Program-made: the position numbers and the translations under genes
Notes under the pieces: model-generated
Databases searched by the model: none
Told to the model about the DNA's origin: nothing
The model's input: only the letters and a program-made list of their open reading frames with translations
Assembly (NCBI GenBank): GCA_963794475.1
Contig: CAWCDW010000008.1
Coordinates: 453,228-517,227 of the forward strand
Direction of reading: 5' to 3'
DNA length: 64,000 nucleotides
Source: GAS188 sp963794475
GTDB lineage: Bacteria > Pseudomonadota > Alphaproteobacteria > Rhizobiales > Beijerinckiaceae
Shown: piece after piece, positions 1 through 8,666 of the stretch
Position numbering within the stretch: the stretch's first letter is position 1
How the letters are laid out: every line of letters starts with the position of its first letter

Positions 1-1
1 G

Positions 2-499
2 CCGGCCGAAAACCTCATCGGGGAGGAAGGCAAGGGCTTTCGCTATGTCCTTTCCGGCATGAACGCCGAGCGCATTCTCATCGCGGCCGAATGCATCGGC
101 GATGCCAAATGGTTCATCGACAAGGCTTCCGCCTATGCGCGCGAGCGCGTCGTCTTCGACCGGCCGATCGGCCAAAACCAAGGCGTCCAATTTCCGCTCG
201 CCAAGGCTTATGCCGCCATGCGCGCGGCCGAGCTCATGGTGCGCGACGCGATCCGCCGGTACGAGGCGGGGGCGGATTGTGGCGCGGAGGCCAATATGGC
301 GAAGATGCTCGCGGCGGACGCCTCCTGGGAGGCCGCGAATGCCTGCGTGCAGACGCATGGCGGCTTCGGCTTCGCCGAGGAATATGACATCGAGCGGAAG
401 TTCCGCGAAACGCGACTCTATCAAGTGGCGCCGATTTCGACGAATCTGGTCCTGTCCTATCTCGCCGAGCATGTGCTCGGCTTGCCGCGTTCCTATTGA
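2..499 (+). CDS. Acyl-CoA dehydrogenase, C-terminal part (cut by window edge)
   Basis: The reading frame is open from base 2, so this is the last 165 codons of a gene that begins outside the window. It matches the C-terminal helical domain of FAD-dependent acyl-CoA dehydrogenases, which oxidise an acyl-CoA to the enoyl-CoA and pass electrons to ETF. Family-like blocks are the RPIGQNQGVQF stretch and the HGGFGFAEEYDIERKFR stretch near the end. The medium-chain-type catalytic Glu near the C-terminus is not present: that position reads LYQVAPI. A Glu sits instead in MNAERIL, the place used by isovaleryl-CoA and long-chain enzymes. Substrate is unknown; a branched-chain acyl-CoA is plausible by that residue. 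The electron acceptor ETF is encoded at 39.7-41.4 kb. Confidence 0.88.
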   Translation, partial: PAENLIGEEGKGFRYVLSGMNAERILIAAECIGDAKWFIDKASAYARERVVFDRPIGQNQGVQFPLAKAYAAMRAAELMVRDAIRRYEAGADCGAEANMAKMLAADASWEAANACVQTHGGFGFAEEYDIERKFRETRLYQVAPISTNLVLSYLAEHVLGLPRSY

Positions 500-576
500 C
501 GCAACGGCGCGCAAAGGCCGGCTTCACAGCTCCGCGACTCACCTTCCAGACAGAAACACGCCAAGCGAGGTCCATC

Positions 577-1617
577 ATGCGAAGTCGATCGATGCTCTCG
601 GTCGTTGGCTGCCACGCGGAAGGGGAGGTCGGCGATGTCGTCATCGGCGGTTTCCTGCCGCCGAAGGGCGCCTCCATGTACGAGCGCATGCGCGCGATGG
701 AGCGCGACTTCGATCACATTCGCCGCTTTCTTTTGTGCGAGCCGCGCGGCAGCGTCTGCCGCCACGTCAACGTTCTCACCTCGCCGATCAATCCCCAGTG
801 CGACGCCGGCGTGATCATCATGGAGCCGACCGAATATGTGCCGATGTCGGGCTCGAACCTCATCTGCACGGTCACGGTGCTCTTGGAGACCGGCATGGTG
901 GCGATGCAGGAGCCGGAGACGGTGGTGTGGGTCGACACGCCGGCCGGCCCTATCAAGGCGGTGGCGCGCTGCGCGGCCGGCAAATGCCGCTCGGTCGAGT
1001 TCGAGAACGTGCCGAGCTTCGTCGACAAGCTCGACGCCAAGCTCGACATCGAAGGCCACGGCACCCTCGAGGTCGATATCGCTTATGGCGGCATGTTCTA
1101 CGCCATCGTCGATGCCGCAAGGCTCGGCTTCCGCATCGAGCCCTCGGAGGCGCGCGAGCTCGCCGTGCTTGGCGAACGCATCAGGCTCGCAGCACGCGAG
1201 CAGCTTTGCGTCGTCCATCCGGAAAATCCGGGGATCAGCGGCGTGTCGATCGTGCAGTTCGACAGGCCGTTCGAAGGCGTCGGCAAGGTCACGCGCAACA
1301 CCTGCATCGTCGCGCCCGGCCGCTCCGACAGGAGCCCGACAGGCACGGGCACTTCGGCGCGGCTCGCCGTGCTCCACGCGAGGGGGATGATGAAGGTGGG
1401 CGACGCCATGACCCATGAATCGATCATCGGCTCGCGCTTTCACGGGCGCATCATTTCGGAAACGAAGATCGGCGAGCGGAAAGCCATCATCCCGGCTATC
1501 GAAGGGCGCGCCTGGATCACAGGCTTTCACAACTATCTGCTCGATCCCGACGACCCCTATCCGCAAGGCTATGTCGTGTCGGACAGTTGGGGCGTCACGG
1601 GGACGGTGACGCAGTAG
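577..1617 (+). CDS. Proline racemase-family protein with Ser/Thr at the catalytic positions
   Basis: This 346-residue protein belongs to the proline racemase / hydroxyproline epimerase / trans-3-hydroxyproline dehydratase superfamily. Characterised racemases and epimerases use two Cys residues, one in an MCGH-like motif and one in a DRSPCGTGT-like motif. Here the first site reads MSGSN and the second DRSPTGTGT, so both Cys are replaced (Ser and Thr). Overall length and the GTGTSAR signature are normal. The frame is open upstream to 496, but the ATG at 577 has a GCGAGG ribosome site six bases before it and starts the conserved part. It follows the acyl-CoA dehydrogenase by 77 bases on the same strand. 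The reaction may be a dehydratase or lyase rather than a two-base racemisation; the substrate is not identifiable. Confidence 0.85.
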   Translation: MRSRSMLSVVGCHAEGEVGDVVIGGFLPPKGASMYERMRAMERDFDHIRRFLLCEPRGSVCRHVNVLTSPINPQCDAGVIIMEPTEYVPMSGSNLICTVTVLLETGMVAMQEPETVVWVDTPAGPIKAVARCAAGKCRSVEFENVPSFVDKLDAKLDIEGHGTLEVDIAYGGMFYAIVDAARLGFRIEPSEARELAVLGERIRLAAREQLCVVHPENPGISGVSIVQFDRPFEGVGKVTRNTCIVAPGRSDRSPTGTGTSARLAVLHARGMMKVGDAMTHESIIGSRFHGRIISETKIGERKAIIPAIEGRAWITGFHNYLLDPDDPYPQGYVVSDSWGVTGTVTQ

Positions 1618-1812
1618 GCGTGCGCGGCTCGGGCCGAGCCCGCGTTAATCTCGCTCCGGTGCACAATGCAAGGAGACCGCAAGCCGCTGGAGGATGGCCC
1701 CGCTTTTTGGTTTGCGCTGCGCCCGCTCTTCCAAGGGGTGGATCGGCCGCTCTAACGGGCCCGGCTCAGCAAAGAGCTGCGCATCCCCGCGGCGAAATGC
1801 CGGGGCGTCGAT

Positions 1813-2208
1813 TTACTCGGTGGTCGGCAAATTGCTGGCATCCGACAACCACCGGGCGCGCGAACTCCAGCAGGAGTCAATTGTCGGCGAAACGCCGGGG
1901 TCGTCTAAAAGAGAGCCTGCGGGAATGATGATTTCTCGACCGCTGCGCGTGTTGTGGGGAAGTGGTGAGCCGCACAGCCGGCAGAAGGAGGTCGAGAAGC
2001 TTCGGGCCTCCGGAAGATCGAAGCGCGACACGTGTTCCGGTCCGCATGTCCAACGGAAAGCGGGTGGAAGAACATACGCGTTCGTAGCAAAGGCGCTGCC
2101 GGTTGCGTTGCGGCACCGCGAGCAGTGACACTTCACGAATTTGGTGAATGGAAGCTCAGCTTCGAAGCCGACCGACTTGCAGAGGCATCCCCCGCGCACC
2201 ACGCTCAT
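1813..2208 (-). CDS. GFA (glutathione-dependent formaldehyde-activating-like) family protein
   Basis: A 131-residue zinc protein of the GFA/Mss4-like fold. The family's metal-binding pattern is complete: C8 and C10 (CxC), C27, C29 and C32 (CxCxxC), and C76 and C79 (CxxC). Founding members were described as accelerating S-hydroxymethylglutathione formation, but most of this large family has no proven function, so the name should be read as a family label only. The gene stands alone on the minus strand, facing away from argG and towards the hydroxyproline-type gene. The 195 bases between it and that gene hold nothing I recognise. Confidence 0.85.
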   Translation of the reverse strand: MSVVRGGCLCKSVGFEAELPFTKFVKCHCSRCRNATGSAFATNAYVLPPAFRWTCGPEHVSRFDLPEARSFSTSFCRLCGSPLPHNTRSGREIIIPAGSLLDDPGVSPTIDSCWSSRARWLSDASNLPTTE

Positions 2209-2287
2209 GTGTTCTCATCCCCAATATGCAACGGTTGTGTTTGACGCATAAATTCGCGCCGAAGCTGGCGCACTTTCCGGTCACGCG

Positions 2288-3520
2288 TCAGATCCCCTTT
2301 TTGCGCCTCCTTTGCGCGAGCGTCCGCAATCTCAACGCGTTGAGCTTGATGAAGCCGCCCGCGTCGCGGTGATCATAGGCGACCGCGCCCTCCTCGAAGG
2401 TGACGAGCTCCTTGTCGTAGAGCGAGTAGGGGCTTTCGCGCCCGATCGTCCAGGCGGAGCCTTTGTAGAGCTTGAGCGTCACGCGGCCGGTGACGGCGCC
2501 TTGGCTCTTGTCGATCAGCGCCTGGAGCATCTCGCGCTCCGGCGAGAACCAGAAGCCGTTGTAGATGACCTCGGCATATCGCGGCATGATCTCGTCCTTG
2601 AGATGGGCCGCGCCGCGATCGAGCGTGATGCTCTCGATGGCGCGATGCGCCTGTAACAGGATTGTGCCGCCCGGCGTCTCGTACATGCCGCGCGATTTCA
2701 TGCCGACGAAGCGGTTCTCGACGAGGTCGAGCCGGCCGATGCCGTTGGCGCGGCCAAGCTCGTTCAGGCGGGCGAGTAGCGAGGCCGGCGAGAGCTTCTT
2801 GCCGTCGATCGCGACGGGATCGCCCTTCTCGAAATCGATGGTGACGACGGTCGGCTTGTCGGGCGCCGACTCGGGATCGATGGTGCGCGAATAGACATAA
2901 TCGGGCACTTCGGCCGACGGGTCCTCGAGCACCTTTCCTTCCGACGAGGCGTGCAGGAGATTGGCGTCGACGGAGAACGGCGCCTCGCCGCGCTTGTCCT
3001 TGGCGATCGGGATCTGGTTCTTTTCGGCGAATTCGAGAAGGGCGGTGCGGCTCGCGAGGTCCCATTCGCGCCAAGGCGCGATCACGGTGATGTCGGGCTT
3101 CAAGGCGTAATAGGCGAGCTCGAAGCGCACCTGGTCATTCCCCTTGCCGGTCGCCCCATGCGCGACCGCGTCGGCGCCGGTTTTCTCGGCGATCTCGATC
3201 TGCTTCTTCGCCGTCAGGGGGCGGGCAATGGAGGTGCCCAGGAGATAAAGCCCCTCATACTGCGCGTTGGCGCGAAACATCGGGAAGACATAGTCGCGCG
3301 CGAATTCCTCGCGCACGTCCTCGATGAAGATGTTCTCCGGCTTGATGCCGAGAAGAATGGCTTTCTCGCGCGCGCGCTCCAATTCCTCGCCTTGGCCGAG
3401 ATCGGCCGTGAAAGTCACGACCTCGCAGCCATAAGTTTGCTGCAGCCATTTCAAAATAATCGAGGTGTCGAGACCGCCCGAATAGGCGAGCACCACCTTC
3501 TTCACAGCTTTTCTTGTCAT
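2288..3520 (-). CDS. argG: Argininosuccinate synthase
   Basis: Joins citrulline and aspartate with ATP to argininosuccinate, the penultimate step of arginine synthesis, in the cytoplasm. The 410-residue product starts with the N-type ATP pyrophosphatase loop (AYSGGLDTS, residues 10-18) and carries the family blocks TSIARPL, HGATGKGNDQ and the C-terminal SPYSLYDKELVTFEEG stretch. Length matches the family (400-410). The frame extends upstream to 3718, but that extension is Arg/Ala-rich and unlike any ArgG. The ATG at 3520 gives the normal N-terminus, although its ribosome site is weak. It is monocistronic here. The ~280 bases upstream hold no other gene. Confidence 0.97.
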   Translation of the reverse strand: MTRKAVKKVVLAYSGGLDTSIILKWLQQTYGCEVVTFTADLGQGEELERAREKAILLGIKPENIFIEDVREEFARDYVFPMFRANAQYEGLYLLGTSIARPLTAKKQIEIAEKTGADAVAHGATGKGNDQVRFELAYYALKPDITVIAPWREWDLASRTALLEFAEKNQIPIAKDKRGEAPFSVDANLLHASSEGKVLEDPSAEVPDYVYSRTIDPESAPDKPTVVTIDFEKGDPVAIDGKKLSPASLLARLNELGRANGIGRLDLVENRFVGMKSRGMYETPGGTILLQAHRAIESITLDRGAAHLKDEIMPRYAEVIYNGFWFSPEREMLQALIDKSQGAVTGRVTLKLYKGSAWTIGRESPYSLYDKELVTFEEGAVAYDHRDAGGFIKLNALRLRTLAQRRRKKGI

Positions 3521-3799
3521 GAGAGGCAAATTCCTGGTTGCGGCCGCTTCTACGCATGCCGGCGCAAGGGAAGCAAGGGTCGCTCGCCGGGTGGCGCCGG
3601 CATGCCGCGACACGATCCTCGGTCCGTGGCTCGCTGCCCGCCGGCGTTCGAAGAAACGAGCGCCCGCGAAAGCCGGATGTCGGCGCGCCGCGGTCGAGAC
3701 CAAAAGTCGCACCAGCAAGGGATGGTGCTCTGGAGTATGATTCCTGACGTCGCGTTGATTCGTCTGCGTTGAGGGCGGCCAATTAATGCGAGGTCCATC

Positions 3800-4093
3800 A
3801 TGCGCATATTCGTGGTTGCAGCCATGCTAGCGTCCGCCTCTCCGGCGAGCGCTCACGATTACTGGTCGGACGGGCGCAGGGTCGATCCGGTGACCAGGAA
3901 TCTGTGCTGCTCGGGCGCCGACACCAAGGAGCTCGACCCGTCATTGGTGAAGCAGGAGAAAGGGGGCTATCTGCTTATCGATACGAACGAATTCATCCCG
4001 TTCGAGCGCGTCCAGCCCTCTCCCGACAGTGCGATTTGGGTATCGCGTTGGGGCGGGACGAGCAAATGCTTCTTCTACCCCTCGTCGTATTAG
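3800..4093 (+). CDS. Small exported Cys-containing protein, unknown function
   Basis: A 97-residue protein with a clear Sec signal peptide: MRIF, a short hydrophobic Ala/Ser stretch, and a cleavage-like SASA/HD site around residue 18. The mature part is ~79 residues and contains a CC pair, a third Cys near the C-terminus and many aromatic residues. It is therefore probably a small periplasmic or secreted disulfide-containing protein. A GCGAGG ribosome site precedes the ATG. Similar short exported proteins of unknown function are common in Hyphomicrobiales. The neighbours (argG divergent, GTP cyclohydrolase-like convergent) give no clue to its role. Confidence 0.75.
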   Translation: MRIFVVAAMLASASPASAHDYWSDGRRVDPVTRNLCCSGADTKELDPSLVKQEKGGYLLIDTNEFIPFERVQPSPDSAIWVSRWGGTSKCFFYPSSY

Positions 4094-4186
4094 ACAAGAC
4101 CAGCGCGTAAAGAGAGCGCTTCGTTCCGTTTCGAGGCTGTGCCCAGGCTCGAGGCCAAGACCCCGCGAAGCGGGACGGCGGAGCCT

Positions 4187-5449
4187 TCAATACCGCTCTA
4201 AGGGGCGGCCGGTGGTCTCGGCGAGCTTTTTCTTGGGTCTCGCGCCGGCAGGCGCATAATACCCTGCCGCTTTCTTCGCCTCGATCTCGACCGACGCATC
4301 TTGCGGCACCAGCCCCTCGGGGATCGGTACCCGTTCGACGATCTCGATGCCGGATTTGACGAGCGCATCATATTTCATGTTCGACATCGACACGAAGCGG
4401 TCGATGCGCGTGATGCCGAGCCAATTGATCACGTCGGGCATCAGCTCCTGAAAACGCGCGTCCTGCACGCCCGCGACGCATTCGGTGCGCTCGAAATAGG
4501 TCGCCGCCGTGTCGCCGCCCTCTTGGCGCTTCCTGGCATTGTAGACGAGGAACTTCGTCACCTCGCCGAGGGCGCGACCCTCCTTGCGGTTGTAGACGAT
4601 GAGGCCCGCGCCGCCGCGCTGGGCTTCGCGCACGCACTCCTCGACGCCATGGACGAGATAAGGCCTGCAGGTGCAGATATCGGAACCGAAGACATCCGAG
4701 CCGTTGCATTCGTCGTGAACGCGGCAGGTGAGGCTGCGTCTCCTATCGGTCAAGGCCTCGATCTCACCGAAGATGTAAAGGCTTGCTCCCCCGATCGGCG
4801 GCAGGAAAACGGAAAGGTCCGGCCGTGTCACGAGCTCGGGGAACATGCCGCCGGTCTGCTCGAACAAGGTGCGGCGAAGCCGCGATTCAGGCACGTCGAA
4901 GCGCTCGGCGACGCCCGGAAGGTACCAGACCGGGTCGATCGCCACCTTGGTGACTGCGATCTCGCCTGATTTTTTCAAGATTTTGCGGTCGGGCTTCAGG
5001 CGCTTCTCGGAAAGTGCCGTCAGAATCTCGGGGAGATTGAGCCTCGCCTTGGTCACCGCGATCGTCGGACGGATGTCGAGCCCCTCGGCGATCTCACGGG
5101 CGAAGACATCCTGCACCACATGGCCGAACGGATCGAGCGAGACGATCTTGCCGGGGGCGTGCCATTGCGGATGCGGGCCGATTGTGACGACCGGGCTCGT
5201 GTTGGTGAGATCGGGCTTCGCGAGGGGGTTCAGCGCGCCGGAGGACACGGCCAATGCGCGGTAAAGCCCATAAGCGCCCCCATGGGCCCCGATCACATTG
5301 CGGTCGGAGGGGCGCGTGGTGGTTCCGATGAGGGGGCCGCGCTCGGCCGCCGTCGCAGCGCCCCAGCGGATGGGGCTGCGCGGCGCGACGGCGCCGGGCT
5401 CGGGGTGAGAGGTGAGGCGGATATGTTGCGATCGGTTCGGCGTGGTCAT
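4187..5449 (-). CDS. GTP cyclohydrolase II-like protein of the URC1 (uracil catabolism) type
   Basis: A 420-residue protein whose residues ~225-400 form a GTP cyclohydrolase II domain. The zinc cysteines C248, C259 and C261 have the same 11/2 spacing as C54, C65 and C67 of E. coli RibA. The first ~220 residues are a long extension absent from RibA, and there is no RibB domain. This architecture resembles the bacterial relatives of yeast Urc1, a GTP-cyclohydrolase-II-like protein needed for uracil catabolism. A riboflavin role is therefore less likely, but not excluded. The usual partner (DUF1688/Urc4) is not nearby. The ATG at 5449 follows a GAGG ribosome site; the frame also has a TTG at 5467. 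It ends ~90 bases past the exported-protein gene, in convergent orientation. Confidence 0.8.
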   Translation of the reverse strand: MTTPNRSQHIRLTSHPEPGAVAPRSPIRWGAATAAERGPLIGTTTRPSDRNVIGAHGGAYGLYRALAVSSGALNPLAKPDLTNTSPVVTIGPHPQWHAPGKIVSLDPFGHVVQDVFAREIAEGLDIRPTIAVTKARLNLPEILTALSEKRLKPDRKILKKSGEIAVTKVAIDPVWYLPGVAERFDVPESRLRRTLFEQTGGMFPELVTRPDLSVFLPPIGGASLYIFGEIEALTDRRRSLTCRVHDECNGSDVFGSDICTCRPYLVHGVEECVREAQRGGAGLIVYNRKEGRALGEVTKFLVYNARKRQEGGDTAATYFERTECVAGVQDARFQELMPDVINWLGITRIDRFVSMSNMKYDALVKSGIEIVERVPIPEGLVPQDASVEIEAKKAAGYYAPAGARPKKKLAETTGRPLERY

Positions 5450-5613
5450 CGCGAAGGACCTCGGCAAGCCGGGCCGTGCGTATGTTCGAATCGATCAGGC
5501 CCTCCAGCGGAGCGGGAGGGCCTGCGGCTCGGGCACAACCGGCAAGTTGCAAAACCCATGGTCGCGCTATTGTGCGCCGGCGTCAACTGTCGCCGGTCGG
5601 CACCGAATTAACC

Positions 5614-6828
5614 TTATCTTTGCACCACACCCATCCCCTTGGCGGTGAGCTCCGCCTCGATGAGGTGGCGGGCCTCGGGGTTCTGCAGCTCGAATTCGAT
5701 ATCGATCGCCGTCGTTTTGGCGAAGGGCGAGGCAAAGATTCGGTCGTGCCACACCTCGACGATATTGCCGCCGTGCCTCGCGATGATCGAGGTGATTTCG
5801 GCAAGCTCGCCGGCGGCATCGAGCGTGGTCACAGTGAGGCGAACGAGGCGGCCGCGCCGGGCGAGCGACCGGTGCAGGACTGAAACCAAAAGTTGCAGGT
5901 CGATATTGCCACCGCAGAGAACCGCTCCGACCTTGCGCCCCTCGAACAGCTCCCGGCGGGTTGCGACCGCGGCAACGCCGGCCGCGCCCGCGCCTTCGGT
6001 GAGCGTCTTCTCGATTTCCAAAAGCAGCGCCACCGCATCCTCGATGGCCGCTTCCGGCACGACGAGCATGGCGTCGACCTTGGCGCGCACGATCTCGCGC
6101 GTGAGGCGCCCCGGCTCCTTCACCGCGATGCCTTCGGCGACCGAGGGACCCCCGGCGACCGTCGAACGCGCGGCGCCGAGCAAGCCGGCCATCCCCGAAT
6201 AGAGCTCCGTCTGCACGCCGAGCACGCGGATCTGCGGCTTCATCGCCTTGGCGGCGGTCGCGATCCCGCCGATCAAGCCGCCGCCCCCCACGGGTACGAC
6301 CAAGGTGTCGAGCTCCGGGACCTCGTTCAGCATCTCGATTCCGGCCGTGCCTTGGCCGGCGACGATCGCGGGATCATCGAAGGGATGGCATAAAATGAGT
6401 CCGCGCTCCGCCGTAAGGGCCGGCAGGAGCTCCGCGGCGTCCGCGAAGGTCTTGCCGTGCAGGATCACTTCGGCCCCGAAGCCGCGCGCGCCCATGACTT
6501 TCACCGCGGGCGCCGTCACCGGCATGACGATCGTTGCCTTCACGCCGACGCGGCGCGCGTGGAAAGCGAGCGCCAACGCGTGGTTTCCGGCCGAAACCGC
6601 GACCACCCCTTTCTCTCGCTCCTGCGGCGTCAGCAAGAGCAGCTTGTTCAGCGCGCCACGCTCCTTGAAGGAGGCGGTGAAGTTCAGGTTCTCGAACTTC
6701 AGCCACAGCTCGCAGCCGAACATCTGCGAGAGGGTGCGCGAATGGAGAAAAGGCGTCGGCGGAATGGTCGGGCGGATGCGCGCTTCGGCGGCGCGGATAT
6801 CGGCGAGGGTCGGCAGCGAAGTGGGCAT
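5614..6828 (-). CDS. ilvA: Threonine ammonia-lyase (threonine dehydratase) with ACT domain
   Basis: PLP enzyme converting threonine to 2-oxobutyrate and ammonia, feeding isoleucine synthesis or threonine breakdown. The 404-residue product has the PLP lysine at K55 in NFTASFKERGA, the phosphate-binding GGGGLIGG loop near residue 185, and a C-terminal ACT-like region (about 325-404). The single short ACT domain and ~400 length fit the TdcB-like/IlvA1 form rather than the 514-residue E. coli IlvA. The ATG at 6828 follows GGAG at a 7-base spacing. The open frame upstream to 6924 is discarded because it is Arg-rich and precedes the conserved N-terminus. Confidence 0.93.
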   Translation of the reverse strand: MPTSLPTLADIRAAEARIRPTIPPTPFLHSRTLSQMFGCELWLKFENLNFTASFKERGALNKLLLLTPQEREKGVVAVSAGNHALALAFHARRVGVKATIVMPVTAPAVKVMGARGFGAEVILHGKTFADAAELLPALTAERGLILCHPFDDPAIVAGQGTAGIEMLNEVPELDTLVVPVGGGGLIGGIATAAKAMKPQIRVLGVQTELYSGMAGLLGAARSTVAGGPSVAEGIAVKEPGRLTREIVRAKVDAMLVVPEAAIEDAVALLLEIEKTLTEGAGAAGVAAVATRRELFEGRKVGAVLCGGNIDLQLLVSVLHRSLARRGRLVRLTVTTLDAAGELAEITSIIARHGGNIVEVWHDRIFASPFAKTTAIDIEFELQNPEARHLIEAELTAKGMGVVQR

Positions 6829-6984
6829 CGCGCGGCTCCGGCAAGACCTTTCCTTTACACCGGGCGGAAACCGAAGTCGCGGTCGCGGGTCACGCGAAAG
6901 TGATCGCGAGACGGAGCCTGTCACCGGCCAGACGCAAGGCGCGACGCTAGTATGGGGCTACGAATCTGGACTGGGGTAGGCTTC

Positions 6985-8472
6985 ATGTTGCTGCAATTCT
7001 CACGGGCCGTATTTCTCGCGGCAATGCTCCTCGGCTCGGCCCCGATGCTAGCGCCGCCGCCGGCCTTCGCCGAAAGCGCGACGAGCGAAGGCGCCAAGGC
7101 CCTCGCGCAAAGCCTAGCCCCCTATTTCGGCCAATCCGCTTTCGACCGTGGCCTGATCACCATTGCTCCGAAGGGCGAGGCTTACGAGCTCAACTTCGAT
7201 TTGCAGGGGATCGTTGACGGCTTCGGGCTGCCTTTGCCGAAGGACGCCGTGCGGATCGGACGCTACTCCCTTCTCGTCGCCCCGTTGCCGGACGGCAGCT
7301 GGAAGGTCACCTCCGACAATTTTCTGAAGGTCGATATCAAGGGTCCGACGCCACAGGGAGATATGGCCGCCTCGCTTTCGGCGAGCGGCAGTGTCTTCGA
7401 GGGCGTCTTTGACCCGAAGTTCGCCGCCTTCCTCAGCTTCACGCAGAAAATCCCGACATTCGATGTGAAGGCGCGCGCGCCCAATTCGGATGTTGCCGCT
7501 ACGGCTACAGACGTCGAGGCCCAGTTGCAGGGGAAGGGGCTCGCGGATGGTTCCGTGAGCGGCAAGTTCCAGGAGACGTTCCGGCACGTCGTCGAAACGG
7601 TTAAAATGACGCCGGCCGCGAAGCCCGACGGACCACCTTCGTCTCCCGTCAATGTCTCTTACGACATCGGGCCGATCACCTATGACGGTGCGTTCGAAAA
7701 CCTGAGGACGAAGGAGTTTCGCGATCTTTTCGCTTTCCTCATCGCTCACCACGACCAGGAGCTCGTCGCGCTTCAAGATGAGTTGAAGGACAAGATCCTG
7801 GCGACGTTTCCCCTGTGGAAAAATATCGACGCGACAGTCAAAGTCGAAAACCTCGCGCTCGACACAGCCCTGGGGCGTTTCGGCGCGAAGTCCGTCGTCC
7901 AATCGTTACACCAGACCGGGCTTGTCGCGCAGGCGGCGATGGAGCTCGGGTTCAGCATGGGCGAGCTGAGCGTGCCTCCCGGCCTCGTTCCGGCCTGGGC
8001 GGCTCCGCTCGTGCCGACGGCCCTCGACATCGATGTCAAATTTCAGATGAACGACCTCGACAAGATCGCCCACGCTGCCGTTACCAACTTGGATCTGCGG
8101 CCCAATCAGTCTCCGGATGCGTCCAAGCTTGCGATCATCGCGACGATGGCAATGGGCAGCGAGCCCAAGCTCACTCTTGCGCCAGGTCATATATCTTCGC
8201 CGAGCCTTGACCTTTATTTCCACGGGGAGATGGCGTTGGTGCCGAAGCCCACGGGCACGCTCACGCTGGAAGCCGAAGGGCTCGACAAGGCTTTGTCCCG
8301 CCTTCAGGAGGCGGCGAAGAGTAATCCAGGGCTTCAGCAAGCGGTGCTCGGACTCACGGTCGCGAAGGGTTTGGCAAAACCGGGCGCCAATGGCCGGTCG
8401 TTCTGGGTCGTCGACTATGGCGCGGATGGCGCGGTCAGCGTCAATGGGAAAACGGTGTCGCCCGCAAAATAA
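6985..8472 (+). CDS. Exported protein of unknown function, ~495 residues
   Basis: A 495-residue protein with a signal peptide (hydrophobic core at residues ~5-25, Ala-rich cleavage site at about residue 31). No transmembrane segment follows, so a periplasmic location is likely. The body alternates short beta-like stretches (for example, repeated pairs of Asp and hydrophobic residues) and resembles the loosely defined DUF2125-type periplasmic proteins of alphaproteobacteria. I could not confirm that assignment. I chose the ATG at 6985 because GGGGTAGG lies just upstream and the signal peptide begins there; the frame also has an ATG at 6952. It is divergent from ilvA and ~195 bases upstream of guaB. 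No catalytic motif was recognised. Confidence 0.75.
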   Translation: MLLQFSRAVFLAAMLLGSAPMLAPPPAFAESATSEGAKALAQSLAPYFGQSAFDRGLITIAPKGEAYELNFDLQGIVDGFGLPLPKDAVRIGRYSLLVAPLPDGSWKVTSDNFLKVDIKGPTPQGDMAASLSASGSVFEGVFDPKFAAFLSFTQKIPTFDVKARAPNSDVAATATDVEAQLQGKGLADGSVSGKFQETFRHVVETVKMTPAAKPDGPPSSPVNVSYDIGPITYDGAFENLRTKEFRDLFAFLIAHHDQELVALQDELKDKILATFPLWKNIDATVKVENLALDTALGRFGAKSVVQSLHQTGLVAQAAMELGFSMGELSVPPGLVPAWAAPLVPTALDIDVKFQMNDLDKIAHAAVTNLDLRPNQSPDASKLAIIATMAMGSEPKLTLAPGHISSPSLDLYFHGEMALVPKPTGTLTLEAEGLDKALSRLQEAAKSNPGLQQAVLGLTVAKGLAKPGANGRSFWVVDYGADGAVSVNGKTVSPAK

Positions 8473-8666
8473 GGAAAGCGATCGTCCGCGAGGACGATAG
8501 CGCGCCAAAGGAGCGAGCCGGCCATGCGGTGGCTCCTTGCCGCCTTTGCGCAAAGCGCTCTTCCCGTCCGCACCTTGCCATGATACGCAACTGCGTCAAT
8601 TCCATCAGGCTCGAGCGATTCGTGAGGGCCTTTGTTTTTTAAGCTGCACGGCAGCCGGAGTTGGCC

